In this document: positions 23,297 to 32,578 of the stretch, one piece after another
How positions within the stretch are numbered: the first letter of the stretch is position 1
How the letters are laid out: the number at the start of each line of letters is the position of its first letter
From: Nanoarchaeota archaeon
GTDB taxonomy: Archaea; EX4484-52; LFW-46
Direction of reading: 5' to 3'
Length of the DNA: 43,582 nt
Assembly: GCA_018897155.1 (NCBI GenBank)
Contig: JAHILE010000017.1
Coordinates: 1 to 43,582 of the forward strand
Notes under the pieces: model-generated
What the model was told of the DNA's origin: nothing
The model's input: only the letters and a program-made list of their open reading frames with translations
Databases searched by the model: none
Made by a program: the position numbers and the translations under genes

Positions 23297-24592
23297 ATGC
23301 CGTACGAAGTCATGAAAATCCAAGAGATTTCCAAGCCTTCGAAACCGAGTTTCGAAGTGAAAGATATTTCTTTGGCAGAACAAGGGAAAAAACAGATAGA
23401 ATGGGCTGAAGTGCAGATGGTCGGCCTGATGAAAATCCGCGCGCGTTTCAAAAAGGAAAAGCCGCTTGCGGGCGTCAAAATCGGAATGGCGCTTCACGTC
23501 ACAAAAGAGACCGCAGTTCTTGTGCGCACTTTGCTTGACGGGGGCGCAGAAGTCGCAATTACAGGATGCAACCCTCTCTCAACGCAGGATGATGTTGCAG
23601 CAGCTCTTGCAAAAGACGGCGTCAATGTCTATGCAAAACGCGGCGTAAATAAGGAGGATTATTACCGTTTCATACATACTATAATGGACTTTGAGCCGAA
23701 CATAACAATTGATGACGGCTGCGATTTAGTTTCTGAAATTCATACCAAAAGGCCCGAACTCATCAAAAACATTATTGCAGGCGCTGAGGAAACAACAACC
23801 GGAGTAATTCGTTTGCATGCAATGGTGCGCGACGGAGCTTTGAAATACCCGATGATTGCTGTCAACGACTCGAACACAAAGCATCTTGTTGACAACTATT
23901 ACGGAACCGGGCAGAGCACCCTTGACGGAATAATTCGCGCGACAAACGTATTTATCGGCGGAAAGAATTTCGTTGTCGCAGGATATGGACCTTGCGGAAA
24001 GGGCGTTGCCCTGAAAGCATGCGGGATGGGTGCTCATGTAATAGTCACTGAAGTCGATGCATTCCGCGCGCTACAGGCGCATTTTGACGGCTACAGAGTC
24101 ATGCCTATGGCAGAAGCCGCAAAAATCGGCGATATATTCGTGACGCTTACAGGCGATAAAAACGTCATCGACATACACCACATGAAAGCCATGAAAACCG
24201 GCGCAATACTTGCGAACTCAGGGCACTTTGACGCTGAAATCAACCTGAAAGAGCTTTCAAAAATCGCGCAGAAACGAAATATTCGCGCGAATATGGATGA
24301 ATATTCGTTTGACGGCAAGAAAATATTCATTCTTGGTGAAGGCCGCCTCGTAAATCTCGCTGCAGCAGAAGGCCATCCGTCGCTTGTAATGTCGTTTTCA
24401 TTCTGCGACCAGGCTCTTGCATGCGAGTACGCAGTCAAGAACAAAGGCAAGCTGAATATTGCAGTGCATAAACTGCCGGATGAAGTCGACGACAATGTCG
24501 CAAAGATTCATCTTGAAGCAATGGGAATTCATTTCGATGTTCTTACAGAAGAGCAGAAGAAATACCTTGCGAGCTGGGAAGAGGGAACTTAG
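23297..24592 (+). CDS. ahcY: Adenosylhomocysteinase
   Basis: 431 residues, full length for the archaeal enzyme. It hydrolyses S-adenosylhomocysteine to adenosine and homocysteine, recycling the product of methylation. Signatures: AEVQMVGLMKIRARF, GAEVAITGCNPLSTQDDVAAAL, EETTTGVIRL, NDSNTKHLVDNYYGTGQST and the NAD site VVAGYGPCGKGVALKACGMG. The bacterial-type insert is absent. It shares a short AT-rich gap with the divergent nuclease-like gene; ATATAAACC lies about 35 bases before ATG. Confidence 0.97.
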   Translation: MPYEVMKIQEISKPSKPSFEVKDISLAEQGKKQIEWAEVQMVGLMKIRARFKKEKPLAGVKIGMALHVTKETAVLVRTLLDGGAEVAITGCNPLSTQDDVAAALAKDGVNVYAKRGVNKEDYYRFIHTIMDFEPNITIDDGCDLVSEIHTKRPELIKNIIAGAEETTTGVIRLHAMVRDGALKYPMIAVNDSNTKHLVDNYYGTGQSTLDGIIRATNVFIGGKNFVVAGYGPCGKGVALKACGMGAHVIVTEVDAFRALQAHFDGYRVMPMAEAAKIGDIFVTLTGDKNVIDIHHMKAMKTGAILANSGHFDAEINLKELSKIAQKRNIRANMDEYSFDGKKIFILGEGRLVNLAAAEGHPSLVMSFSFCDQALACEYAVKNKGKLNIAVHKLPDEVDDNVAKIHLEAMGIHFDVLTEEQKKYLASWEEGT

Positions 24593-24641
24593 AGTTTCAG
24601 CATAAACAGCAAAATATAAGTATTACTGCTAATTAATGCTT

Positions 24642-25379
24642 ATGAATGCTGTCAATTTACCGGAAAGGCTGGTAGTAATAAGACAGCCTTATTCGATACA
24701 AAATGCAGCATTAGATTTGCTAAAGGTTATACCAATCAGCCTATTAGCACAGATAACTTAGAATTACTCTATGAATATATTTTATTAAACCTGGATATTA
24801 GAGACCCGTAATCGGAACTTGACACGATTAAAGGATTGGCTGCTATTCCTGACGCGGATGTATTTGTAACCGACTTTGGCATGTGGCAAGGCACAGAAAC
24901 CGGAAAATATTTAGCAAAAAAATCTCGTTTTGATTTCTGCTTCTCTCCAAAAAAATATACGCACTCTTCAACTGGAAGGTGCAATTAGTTCTCAATTGGA
25001 ATATGATTTAAAGACTGTTATAGACGAACGGTTAGGAGAAAAGAACTTCGGAATTTTTTACGGCTTAACAGATAAGGAAATTAAAAAAAGAAACCTCCTC
25101 GAATATCGCCGATGGAGTGCTGAGGGAAGATACAGATATCGACCACCGGAAGGAGAAAGTTATATCGATGTCAGGGCAAGAATCGAGGGCTTCATGAAGG
25201 ACAAAGGACAAGATTGGAATGGAAAAAATGTTCTTGTAATTACGCATCAAGTTCCATATAAAATGTTCAGAGCCATAATTGAGGGCTTAGATGAAGAGGC
25301 TGTGTTAAACTTACCACATACGCCTAACTGCGGGATTCAAGAATATCAGCTTCGTGGAGGTAAACTGGAGTTATCATAA
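24642..25379 (+). pseudogene. Decayed histidine phosphatase (phosphoglycerate-mutase family)
   Basis: The start reads MNAVNLPERLVVIRQPYSIQ, where family members have R-H-G: catalytic His is lost. A frameshift near 24720-24725 moves reading to KGYTNQPISTDNLELLYEYI, then TAA at about 24810 (after IRDP), then SELDTIKGLAAIPDADVFVT. A second frameshift in an A-run near 24950 leads to NIRTLQLEGAISSQLEYDLK and on to ITHQVPYK, the second His motif, ending at 25379. Four lesions make this a clear pseudogene. The C-terminal 149 residues (from about 24930) remain open, but lack the active-site half. TATA AAATATAAG is 26 bases before ATG. Confidence 0.88.
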
Positions 25380-25556
25380 TATGACACTGTAGCTTACAAA
25401 CCCAAAGAGTACTTACCATTTGAGGATGTTTGATTAATCGTAAGGGTCAGAAAAAGTCATAAAGAAAACATCCAGAACGGTTTTTATGACAGCGAGCCGG
25501 GAAGAAGGGAATTAACTGCTAAAGGACCCCCGGGATATGGTGAGCTCCGAAGTTGA
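25380..25556 (+). pseudogene. Second histidine-phosphatase remnant
   Basis: Directly after the first pseudogene and in its final frame, the sequence reads YDTVAYKPKEYLPFEDV, stop (25431-25433), then LIVRVRKSHKENIQNGFYDS and EPGRRELTAKG to TGA at 25554-25556. The part after the stop resembles the N-terminus of a second histidine phosphatase (IVR...SHKEN...LTAKG, compare R-H-G-E-N...LT-x-x-G). Nothing further of it remains before the next gene. The resemblance is by eye and short. Confidence 0.5.
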
Positions 25557-25568
25557 AATAAGTGAAAC

Positions 25569-25769
25569 TTATTTCGCAAAAACCTTATACAACGGCCTTA
25601 TTGCTGCGAGCACAAATATAACTGCATACCAATGCCATTCCAAACTCAGCAGCGGCGCCCAAAGCTTTGCAGCCATAAGGGCAAAACTGAAAACGCTGAT
25701 TTTTGTCAGCGAAATATCTGCCCAGTCGAATTTTCGTATTTTTGAAGTCATCCAATCAGTTAGATTCAT
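25569..25769 (-). CDS. Small conserved-looking membrane protein (66 aa)
   Basis: 66 residues from ATG 25769: a short amphipathic N-terminus (MNLTDWMTSKIRKFDWADIS) and two hydrophobic segments (KISVFSFALMAAKLW, WHWYAVIFVLAAIRPLYKVF). I have seen similar small proteins in archaea and candidate-phylum bacteria, but no function is known. ACTATATTTT about 22 bases upstream serves as TATA box. It is transcribed towards the phosphatase remnants. Confidence 0.7.
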   Translation of the reverse strand: MNLTDWMTSKIRKFDWADISLTKISVFSFALMAAKLWAPLLSLEWHWYAVIFVLAAIRPLYKVFAK

Positions 25770-25859
25770 AGCAATCACACTCTAAAATATAGTATGTGCT
25801 GGATGTGTGTATATATATATGTTAATATATATGTGTGTTAAATCCTAAAAAACATCCAG

Positions 25860-27011
25860 TCATATCTTTTTCTGCACATCATATATCGCATCCATAAGCC
25901 CTTCAGCATCTTTCATATCCTGTTCCATGAGGCTTATCTGCCCTTTTTTCAGGTTTGCCTCTGCGCTTGCTATGCACTCTTCAGCCACTTTTAAATACTG
26001 CGCGTATTCATTTGCACTTTTTCCATCAAGAATGCTTCCGATTCTTTTTGATTTTGAAAGGAAAAGGCGGGATTTTTCGAACCACAAGCGATACTTTTCA
26101 GAATCATCCTGTTTTGGATTTGCTGTTGTCTGAATAGAAGCGGCAATATTAGCGGAATCTTTCTTTTCCACAACAGTCTCTGTTTTTTGAACCGGTGCAT
26201 CAGCAGTAAGCGCCTTGTTTTCTGCAATGGCTTGCCGAGTTATTACTGACGCACCTTTGGATATACTACCCGTATTTGATGCAGTTTGCACAGGCGCTCT
26301 AATTAATGTGTTCTTGCCTTCCGGAATAATGTTGCGCTTGACAGGAGGATTTGATGGAAGTGCAGAAACATTGTATTTTTGCACTACACCGGAAATTGCG
26401 GCATTTTTTTCGCCTAAAGAAGGCGTTTTATTTTTTGAATATTGTTCATATGCTTTTACAATGGCAAAGATAATGATCGCTAAAATAGGAATTGCAAGAA
26501 TATACTTGATATAGTTCGTCTTATTTTCAACATTGCTATTGCTTTCGTTAACTGCTGGTTTTTCAGTAACTTCTGTGATTCCAGTTTCAGTTATTTCCCC
26601 CTCACATGAGGGAACAACGGACCACCCCATAGGCACAGCACAAGGTGATGAAAATTCCCCGCATTCATTTGTTTCAATATTTCTTGCCGCAGTTGAAATA
26701 TTCGGACACGAAGAATATGTTTGATTTTGCGATAGGTCTATCGATTCTGCATAGACTTCTGTAGCAAAAGAATCGATGATATCAATAGATACCGCTTTAC
26801 TTACATCGTAAGATATTCTCAAAATATCTCCGGATATATGCGGCGTTATGGCAAAGTTTTTATATTCTGCGCCATTTTCCAGAAATTCGGAAAGATACAA
26901 GACAATCGGCTTTGAGCTTTGGGATATTTTTACCGGCTGAGAATCCACGAGAATCGATAGCGCTACGATGAAGAGAATTGTAAAACATAATGCAATCATC
27001 GGCTTTTTCAT
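25860..27011 (-). CDS. Bitopic membrane protein with long disordered tail
   Basis: 383 residues from ATG 27011. The first helix (MIALCFTILFIVALSILV) is a signal or anchor. An extracytoplasmic domain of about 140 residues with six Cys follows, then a second membrane helix (YIKYILAIPILAIIIFAIVK, about 175-194). A Lys/Ala/Pro/Thr-rich low-complexity stretch of about 110 residues comes next, and an acidic helical C-terminus (ECIASAEANLKKGQISLMEQ). No family recognised. It lies at the edge of the second surface-protein block, and a structural or signalling link across the membrane is possible. Confidence 0.7.
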   Translation of the reverse strand: MKKPMIALCFTILFIVALSILVDSQPVKISQSSKPIVLYLSEFLENGAEYKNFAITPHISGDILRISYDVSKAVSIDIIDSFATEVYAESIDLSQNQTYSSCPNISTAARNIETNECGEFSSPCAVPMGWSVVPSCEGEITETGITEVTEKPAVNESNSNVENKTNYIKYILAIPILAIIIFAIVKAYEQYSKNKTPSLGEKNAAISGVVQKYNVSALPSNPPVKRNIIPEGKNTLIRAPVQTASNTGSISKGASVITRQAIAENKALTADAPVQKTETVVEKKDSANIAASIQTTANPKQDDSEKYRLWFEKSRLFLSKSKRIGSILDGKSANEYAQYLKVAEECIASAEANLKKGQISLMEQDMKDAEGLMDAIYDVQKKI

Positions 27012-27086
27012 ATAGAACCAGCTCTGATATTTCGCAAGCAAGTGTTTTACAGTATATTTATTTCTTGATTATATAAACATTCTTAA

Positions 27087-27401
27087 TCAAGAAGAGCCTC
27101 TAATCCGGAAAACCATGGCGTACTTAATTCCGCACATTTCTTTAACCGAGCATTCCTTAAGCGCGCCCATCTTCACAAGCTCTGCAATAATGCGGTTTCC
27201 GATGATGCTCGAGGTATTTGCGCTTTTTATAGAATCCGCAATTTCTTTGATTTTTTCCGGCGGCATTTTTTCTCCGCCGAAAAAATCCGCATCAACATCA
27301 AGGACGCGCTCATTTTCTTCAAAAATTTTGCCGAGAATGCCTGAGTCGCAGATTGCGCAGACTGTTTTGTTGTCGGATTCATGGATTTTTAGAAAGAACA
27401 T
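27087..27401 (-). CDS. DUF424 family protein
   Basis: 104 residues. FFLKIHESDNKTVCAICDSG, LGKIFEENERVLDVDADFFGG and a C-terminal CGIKYAMVFRIRG match the archaeal DUF424 family (PF04242), a small universal-like archaeal protein of unknown role often found near translation genes. A CTTTTAAGG element (minus CCTTAAAAG) is about 27 bases before ATG 27401, fitting a leaderless transcript. Confidence 0.88.
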   Translation of the reverse strand: MFFLKIHESDNKTVCAICDSGILGKIFEENERVLDVDADFFGGEKMPPEKIKEIADSIKSANTSSIIGNRIIAELVKMGALKECSVKEMCGIKYAMVFRIRGSS

Positions 27402-27452
27402 GCATTATTGATGGTGTTTGTTGCTTTTAAGGCTTTTCCAGAGTCACGCGCT

Positions 27453-30185
27453 TCAATACATGATATACGGTATTATAGAAGTGCGGCATCGCGCTTCTTT
27501 GCCGCATCTGGATATGTTGTAATACGATTCATTTGTTGTGTCAATAATTAATTTGTAATCTGTTCCAAGCCGGATATTGAATTTATTTTTTAATCCGATT
27601 GCAATAGTTATGTATTTATTCTTTATTTTGGCCCATTCAAAGAAATCTTCCTTGTTTAATCCGTATATATATTCGTCAGATGTGTTTTTTATCTTGATTT
27701 CGTAAGTGCCGTTTACTGGCGCGCTTATATTTGTTTCTAATATTGATAAGCCGGGCACGGTTCTGTTTGCGATAACTACTTTGCCGTTTGCGCCATACGC
27801 CCACCAACAACAACCCGTGCACGATGTGCAATAATATGTTGCAGCTCCGCTTACATCAAAAATATATGTGGGCGCTAAATAACCGGAATCTGAAAACAGT
27901 CCTATAAAGCCGCCGTTGCCGGGACGACCACACCATCCATCCCAACCATCATCGGAATCATGTCTGCCGTTAGCGCCACGTTCAGTTATCGGACCGATTA
28001 TGTAATTATCCGCATATAGTTTAGTTGAGCCTCCGGGTCCACCACTCATTCCGCCATTTGCAGTAACAGCGCCTAATGTTAAATTATCCGCAGCTATTTT
28101 TAAATTACCTCCTGAAGTGCCCCAGCAATCATCACCCGCGCTATTGGCACCATTCAGATTGATGTTTCCAATAATTGCTTTTTTCTTTGATTTGATTATA
28201 ACCGAACCGCCGGAGCCCACTCCGCTGCTATACCAACCGTTATAACTGATGTCCGTATATGTTTCCCCCTTAGATGAAATTGGGCCTATTTTTGTAATAT
28301 TGCCAGTAACTATAATTGTACCCCCACGGCCGTACAATCCCACACCATCGTCCGCATTTATCGTACCGATATCTATCATATCTCCGGTTAGTATGATCGG
28401 GCCGCCACTATTTGAATGGCAAGCAGTACCACAACTCGAACAGCCCCAACCCAATCTGCAGTATGCGCCATAAGTATACAAAGAGGTTGCTTTTATCATT
28501 TTGGCCTCTATCGTAATTGATTTGCCTGATCCGTCGCTCATTGAAGAAATTCCGGATGCGTAAATATTCTTTGCAGAAAAATTGCCTTTTGCATGGAAAA
28601 CGAGGTTATTGGTGAGTGTTATATCATTCGTAATATTTATATCAAACCATCCGGCTTCATTTATATCATATATGATTTTATCTCCAATTTCCTGTGTCTC
28701 AAAATCATCATAAAACTCGGAAATAATGGTACCGCTCATGTCTTTTTTGATTATATTCACATTATCCAGCCATGCGCCATTGCTTGTAAACGCAATCCAT
28801 TTTATTGCCGGAAGCGCTCCAGAAACGCCGATGATTGATGAAACTTCCGGATAGCCGTCTCCGATTATTTTTAAAGCCATTGTATTGGCAGATTCATCAA
28901 AAACAAAAGAAAAGTTATACCACGTTTTATTCTTTATGTCTGCCACAACAGTGTTCCAGCCAGTACTATTAAATAACGAAACTTTCAGATTGTTCGCATC
29001 AAAATTATTTATCCGGACAGAAACCAATGTGTTCGAATCGTCTTTCAGCAAAGCGTATGTTGTGTCTGTGGTTATGGAATCAAAATATATTGAAAAATTG
29101 CTTATAACAATATTGCTGTTGGATCCGTTTTGGTAAGCTACACCGCTTCTCATATAGTATGCTTTTGTTATCGGCAAATCGTTAGTCTCCTGAATCCGCA
29201 TATTGCCTGTTGCAACCCAGTGAACTTTTTTTGTGCAATAATACGCGGGCATTTGCGGGAAGTATTGGCAGTTTGCCGTTATATTATTAATTGAAGATAT
29301 AATCAGGCTATCTCCAATCCCGTCGCAGTTGTCGTCTTTGCGGTTGCCGGGTATTTCGGCACGCCCGGGATTTACATTTGGGTCGCTGTCATCGCAGTCA
29401 TTTCCCATTGTGCAGGCATCAGTGTAATATCCGTCGCCGTCATTGTCGCTTCCCTGTGTAACGTTTTCCTCATACCAGTAAATTGTGTAGTTGAATTTAT
29501 TGAGGTTCTGGGCACTCATATCGAGCAGATTATTTCCGAGCTGAAGGCTTCCGGGCACAAAAGTTAAAGGAGACCATGCCGGCTTTGATTGGTTTATGAG
29601 GATTGATATAACTGAAGTGTCGTTTATCATGCCGACATAATTATAGGTTGTTCCGTTTATGATTATTCTCGGATTTATTGTGCACGGAGCGTATTGAGTA
29701 TTTATATCGCAGTTGAACGTATTGCATCCTCCGACACTGCAGCTCGTATTATGCCCTCCTAAAATAGTTGCTGATTCTGCAATTATCGAGCCGCTGCAGT
29801 TGGCTTTGAGCGGCGTATTATTTAAAAGTGTGCTGTTAGTATTTGAGCATATTTCAGTTATTGTATCATTCAGCCACGCGGTGCAATTGCCTATCGAGCA
29901 AGTGCCTTCTACAGAAACGTTTGCATAGTGCTGTATTAATTTTCCAAAATTCGAGTACGCCGAATTAGTCGGGCCGCAGCCATATATTATTGAATTTGTT
30001 CCTTCGCAGATTCCTTTGACAATCATTACAAGGCCAATCGGCGGGCAGTTCCCGCCTATCGATACTGTCGGAGACGCACCGCTAAAAGTGCCTGAAGAAT
30101 ATTTTATTTCTTGAGAGACTGCTGCATGCGCAGAAGAGCTAATGATTGCCAAAGTTATAAAACATGCAATAAAGAGGTATTTCAT
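27453..30185 (-). CDS. Giant secreted protein: MopE motif, lectin-like and beta-helix domains
   Basis: 910 residues. The signal peptide is about 1-21 (cleavage near SSAHA-AV). Residues 50-240 are Cys- and Asn-rich. Residues 247-292 are a MopE-like motif (SDNDGDGYYTDACTMGNDCD, then NPGRAEI, DDNCDGIGD). About 351-475 look like a LamG/concanavalin-type lectin domain (SNFSIYF, WYNFSFVFDESANTMALKI). About 555-770 are repeating GG-x-I-x-I...IGxI units of a right-handed beta-helix. No C-terminal anchor is visible. Stop codon is followed by the DUF424 gene. It starts 10 bases after the stop of the 776-residue gene: one operon, likely extracellular adhesin or sheath. Confidence 0.82.
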   Translation of the reverse strand: MKYLFIACFITLAIISSSAHAAVSQEIKYSSGTFSGASPTVSIGGNCPPIGLVMIVKGICEGTNSIIYGCGPTNSAYSNFGKLIQHYANVSVEGTCSIGNCTAWLNDTITEICSNTNSTLLNNTPLKANCSGSIIAESATILGGHNTSCSVGGCNTFNCDINTQYAPCTINPRIIINGTTYNYVGMINDTSVISILINQSKPAWSPLTFVPGSLQLGNNLLDMSAQNLNKFNYTIYWYEENVTQGSDNDGDGYYTDACTMGNDCDDSDPNVNPGRAEIPGNRKDDNCDGIGDSLIISSINNITANCQYFPQMPAYYCTKKVHWVATGNMRIQETNDLPITKAYYMRSGVAYQNGSNSNIVISNFSIYFDSITTDTTYALLKDDSNTLVSVRINNFDANNLKVSLFNSTGWNTVVADIKNKTWYNFSFVFDESANTMALKIIGDGYPEVSSIIGVSGALPAIKWIAFTSNGAWLDNVNIIKKDMSGTIISEFYDDFETQEIGDKIIYDINEAGWFDINITNDITLTNNLVFHAKGNFSAKNIYASGISSMSDGSGKSITIEAKMIKATSLYTYGAYCRLGWGCSSCGTACHSNSGGPIILTGDMIDIGTINADDGVGLYGRGGTIIVTGNITKIGPISSKGETYTDISYNGWYSSGVGSGGSVIIKSKKKAIIGNINLNGANSAGDDCWGTSGGNLKIAADNLTLGAVTANGGMSGGPGGSTKLYADNYIIGPITERGANGRHDSDDGWDGWCGRPGNGGFIGLFSDSGYLAPTYIFDVSGAATYYCTSCTGCCWWAYGANGKVVIANRTVPGLSILETNISAPVNGTYEIKIKNTSDEYIYGLNKEDFFEWAKIKNKYITIAIGLKNKFNIRLGTDYKLIIDTTNESYYNISRCGKEARCRTSIIPYIMY

Positions 30186-30194
30186 AATAGATCC

Positions 30195-32525
30195 CTATAA
30201 TAACATAAGCGCACCTAAAAGTGCAATTGATGCAAAGCCGAGCCATCCGAATTCGGGCGTTTGCGCAGTTAGCCCGTCTTCTGAGTAGACTATGCTGACA
30301 TCAAAAATAACGCTTTTTGCAACTCCTTTGTCCGATGATTCTGCTGTAAGGTTTATTCTTCCGCCTGAAAGCACCTCGCCGCCGAATACATTAATCGATA
30401 CAACTTTTTCTTCCCCGGGCAGGAGCGAAATTGATGTTTTTTGGCGGTTGGTTTCTTTTTTCCCTGTAAACCATATCCAATAATCTATTTTTGGAGGCAG
30501 TCCAAAAACTGAAAACTCCATAATATCGCTTGTGCTTTGCAGATTTTTTATGTTGGCAGTTGCCTGCCCTTCCTCTCCGAGCAATACAACAATTTTTTGA
30601 TCATTTGCCAATATAGCGAACGGCTGGGAGGTATATATTTTCAATACTGCTGTTTTTACCAGCTCAATATTTCCGGCACCGTCTTCTGAATAATATTCAA
30701 TCGTATGTATTCCATTTCCCACTATTAAAAATGGCAGATAATAATTAGTCCATGTGCCGTTATCAAGCTTGTATTTTGGCGAGCATCCCGATGACGGTTC
30801 CGGATCTACACAGGTTAGTGTTGCAATAACATTTGTCAAATACCACCCCTTTGCATTTGGAGCCGGCGGATTGAATGTAATTGTAGTAACCGGCGGCTCT
30901 TGGTCCGCACATGCTTCTATATTCGTGCAATTGCAGCCGAGCGCAGTTGCACAATCAGGATCATCACAGTCAATAAGGCAATCGTGATCGTTGTCTTTTC
31001 CATCCATGCAGTTGAAACTTAATTGATCCACATACAATTTTGTATTAGTTAATTCCGGAGGCTCTATGAAATTATATATTATTTGGTATGAGTTGTCTGT
31101 TTCTTTTGTTCCTGCGTTGCACTGCAGCCCGCCGTCGACGCAGGTTTCGGCGCAATTCTGCAAGCCGTCAGTGCATGAGGCGGGGTTAAATCCCAATCCG
31201 GTTGTCTGGCATGAATAAATGCAGCCATATTCTTCATAAGAGCAGCTTACAAGCCCGAGGCAGATGCTTGTGCCGCAATAATACTGGCATTTGTTTACCC
31301 CTATTGGGCCGCAATCATCTTTTCCATAACTTGGCTGGGTATAGCATGTCCCGGTATAAAGAATTTGGCATGGCTCTCCGCATACGTCTGTGCTCGGCTC
31401 TCCGCAGTTTTGTATTCCATCCTGGCAATAGTCGCATTTGTCGCAGTATAATGCGGAGTTTTTATCCGCAGTTGTGCATACATTTTCGCATCCTGTTTCT
31501 GTGCATATCTCCTGGGCCGTGCATGTGTAATATCCTCCGGCAGTACAGCAGGGTGTTTCTCCTATCTGTGGATTGTGGGATGTGCATTGCGGTGCATTTC
31601 TGCATCCTATTGGTGCTGTTTCGCAGCACACAAACTGCTGATTTGCGTAGCTGGGAGGACATCCGCTTGAGCATATGTTGAATGTGGTTGACCACCATGT
31701 GCATCCCACGGGTGTCGGAGCAGGAGTATATGGATCAGATGGGCCTGTTGTGCACACACCGTTATAGCAGAATTCACTTGACGAGCAGGCGATTGTTTCT
31801 GACGCACATGTCTGGATTGCTGAACCGGAACAGTAAAACTCATTAACAGAACCACTGCTTGCGCACGTGTCAGTGCATCCGCCGCTGGCTGCATCGCATA
31901 CTCCATTAGCTGTGTCTCTGCACGTTGCTTTATAATATACATTTATTCCATTATCATCGTCAGAGCATATTGAGCATGAGGGATCTGACAGGCATTGGTA
32001 TGTTCCAGATAATTGGCATTTTGTTCCGGGAAATTTTACACAACATGCGTCTACGGCAGTATCAATTATTGTGTCGCCGTCTTGGTCGCAGCCTATTGGT
32101 GGGGGGGTTTTGCATTTATGCGTACCTATATCGCAGGTATCTGGACTTGTGCAATCCGCATTAGTTAAACATTCAACACACGTTACAGTAGCGCCGTCGT
32201 CATAGCATCGGGGCGTTGGAGATGTACATGGAGTTGTTTTTTTGCACTGGGCTTGCTGTAACAAATAGAGCCGCAGTATACATAAATCAGGTGCTTTGTA
32301 CTCTGCAATTGAGTTAGCTTCGCATTTTATATCATTTTCACAATCCGAACAATATCCGATAAGATTTTTGCATAAATCTGATGAGCAGCAATCAGTTATA
32401 TACGTATATCCTGAGTCGCAATCGTCTTGTGTGCAGAGCGGAAAACAGTCATCTGCAGTTACATTATCAGAAGAAAAATGAAAAACCGCAAGAAACAAAA
32501 ATACAAAAAGAATTTTTGATTTCAT
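30195..32525 (-). CDS. Cysteine-rich surface protein with PEFGWL C-terminal anchor
   Basis: 776 residues from ATG 32525. The signal peptide is about 1-24. Residues 25-540 hold almost all of about 74 cysteines, in EGF- or disintegrin-like spacing (for example CVECLTNADCTSPDTCDIGT), ending with a MopE-like DGKDNDHDCLIDCDDPDC. An Ig-like domain covers about 545-635 (PPVTTITF...YYSEDGAGN). A second Ig-like domain of about 640-750 and the end TPEFGWLGFASIALLGALML are the same module as in the protein at 19659. Many disulfides suggest a rigid exported stalk held by its C-terminus in the membrane. First gene of the operon with the 910-residue protein. Confidence 0.82.
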   Translation of the reverse strand: MKSKILFVFLFLAVFHFSSDNVTADDCFPLCTQDDCDSGYTYITDCCSSDLCKNLIGYCSDCENDIKCEANSIAEYKAPDLCILRLYLLQQAQCKKTTPCTSPTPRCYDDGATVTCVECLTNADCTSPDTCDIGTHKCKTPPPIGCDQDGDTIIDTAVDACCVKFPGTKCQLSGTYQCLSDPSCSICSDDDNGINVYYKATCRDTANGVCDAASGGCTDTCASSGSVNEFYCSGSAIQTCASETIACSSSEFCYNGVCTTGPSDPYTPAPTPVGCTWWSTTFNICSSGCPPSYANQQFVCCETAPIGCRNAPQCTSHNPQIGETPCCTAGGYYTCTAQEICTETGCENVCTTADKNSALYCDKCDYCQDGIQNCGEPSTDVCGEPCQILYTGTCYTQPSYGKDDCGPIGVNKCQYYCGTSICLGLVSCSYEEYGCIYSCQTTGLGFNPASCTDGLQNCAETCVDGGLQCNAGTKETDNSYQIIYNFIEPPELTNTKLYVDQLSFNCMDGKDNDHDCLIDCDDPDCATALGCNCTNIEACADQEPPVTTITFNPPAPNAKGWYLTNVIATLTCVDPEPSSGCSPKYKLDNGTWTNYYLPFLIVGNGIHTIEYYSEDGAGNIELVKTAVLKIYTSQPFAILANDQKIVVLLGEEGQATANIKNLQSTSDIMEFSVFGLPPKIDYWIWFTGKKETNRQKTSISLLPGEEKVVSINVFGGEVLSGGRINLTAESSDKGVAKSVIFDVSIVYSEDGLTAQTPEFGWLGFASIALLGALMLL

Positions 32526-32556
32526 AACCCGCCACAATAATTATATGCGCAAATAA

Positions 32557-32573
32557 ATATATATATATATATA
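32557..32573. repeat. (AT)n microsatellite
   Basis: An uninterrupted AT dinucleotide run of 17 bases in the gap upstream of the 776-residue gene. It may act as, or tune, the TATA region of that promoter. Confidence 0.8.
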
Positions 32574-32578
32574 AGGCT

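Noticed and set aside
32557-32573. AT run as phase-variation repeat
   Set aside because: It lies outside coding sequence and such runs are common in promoters of this AT-rich genome.
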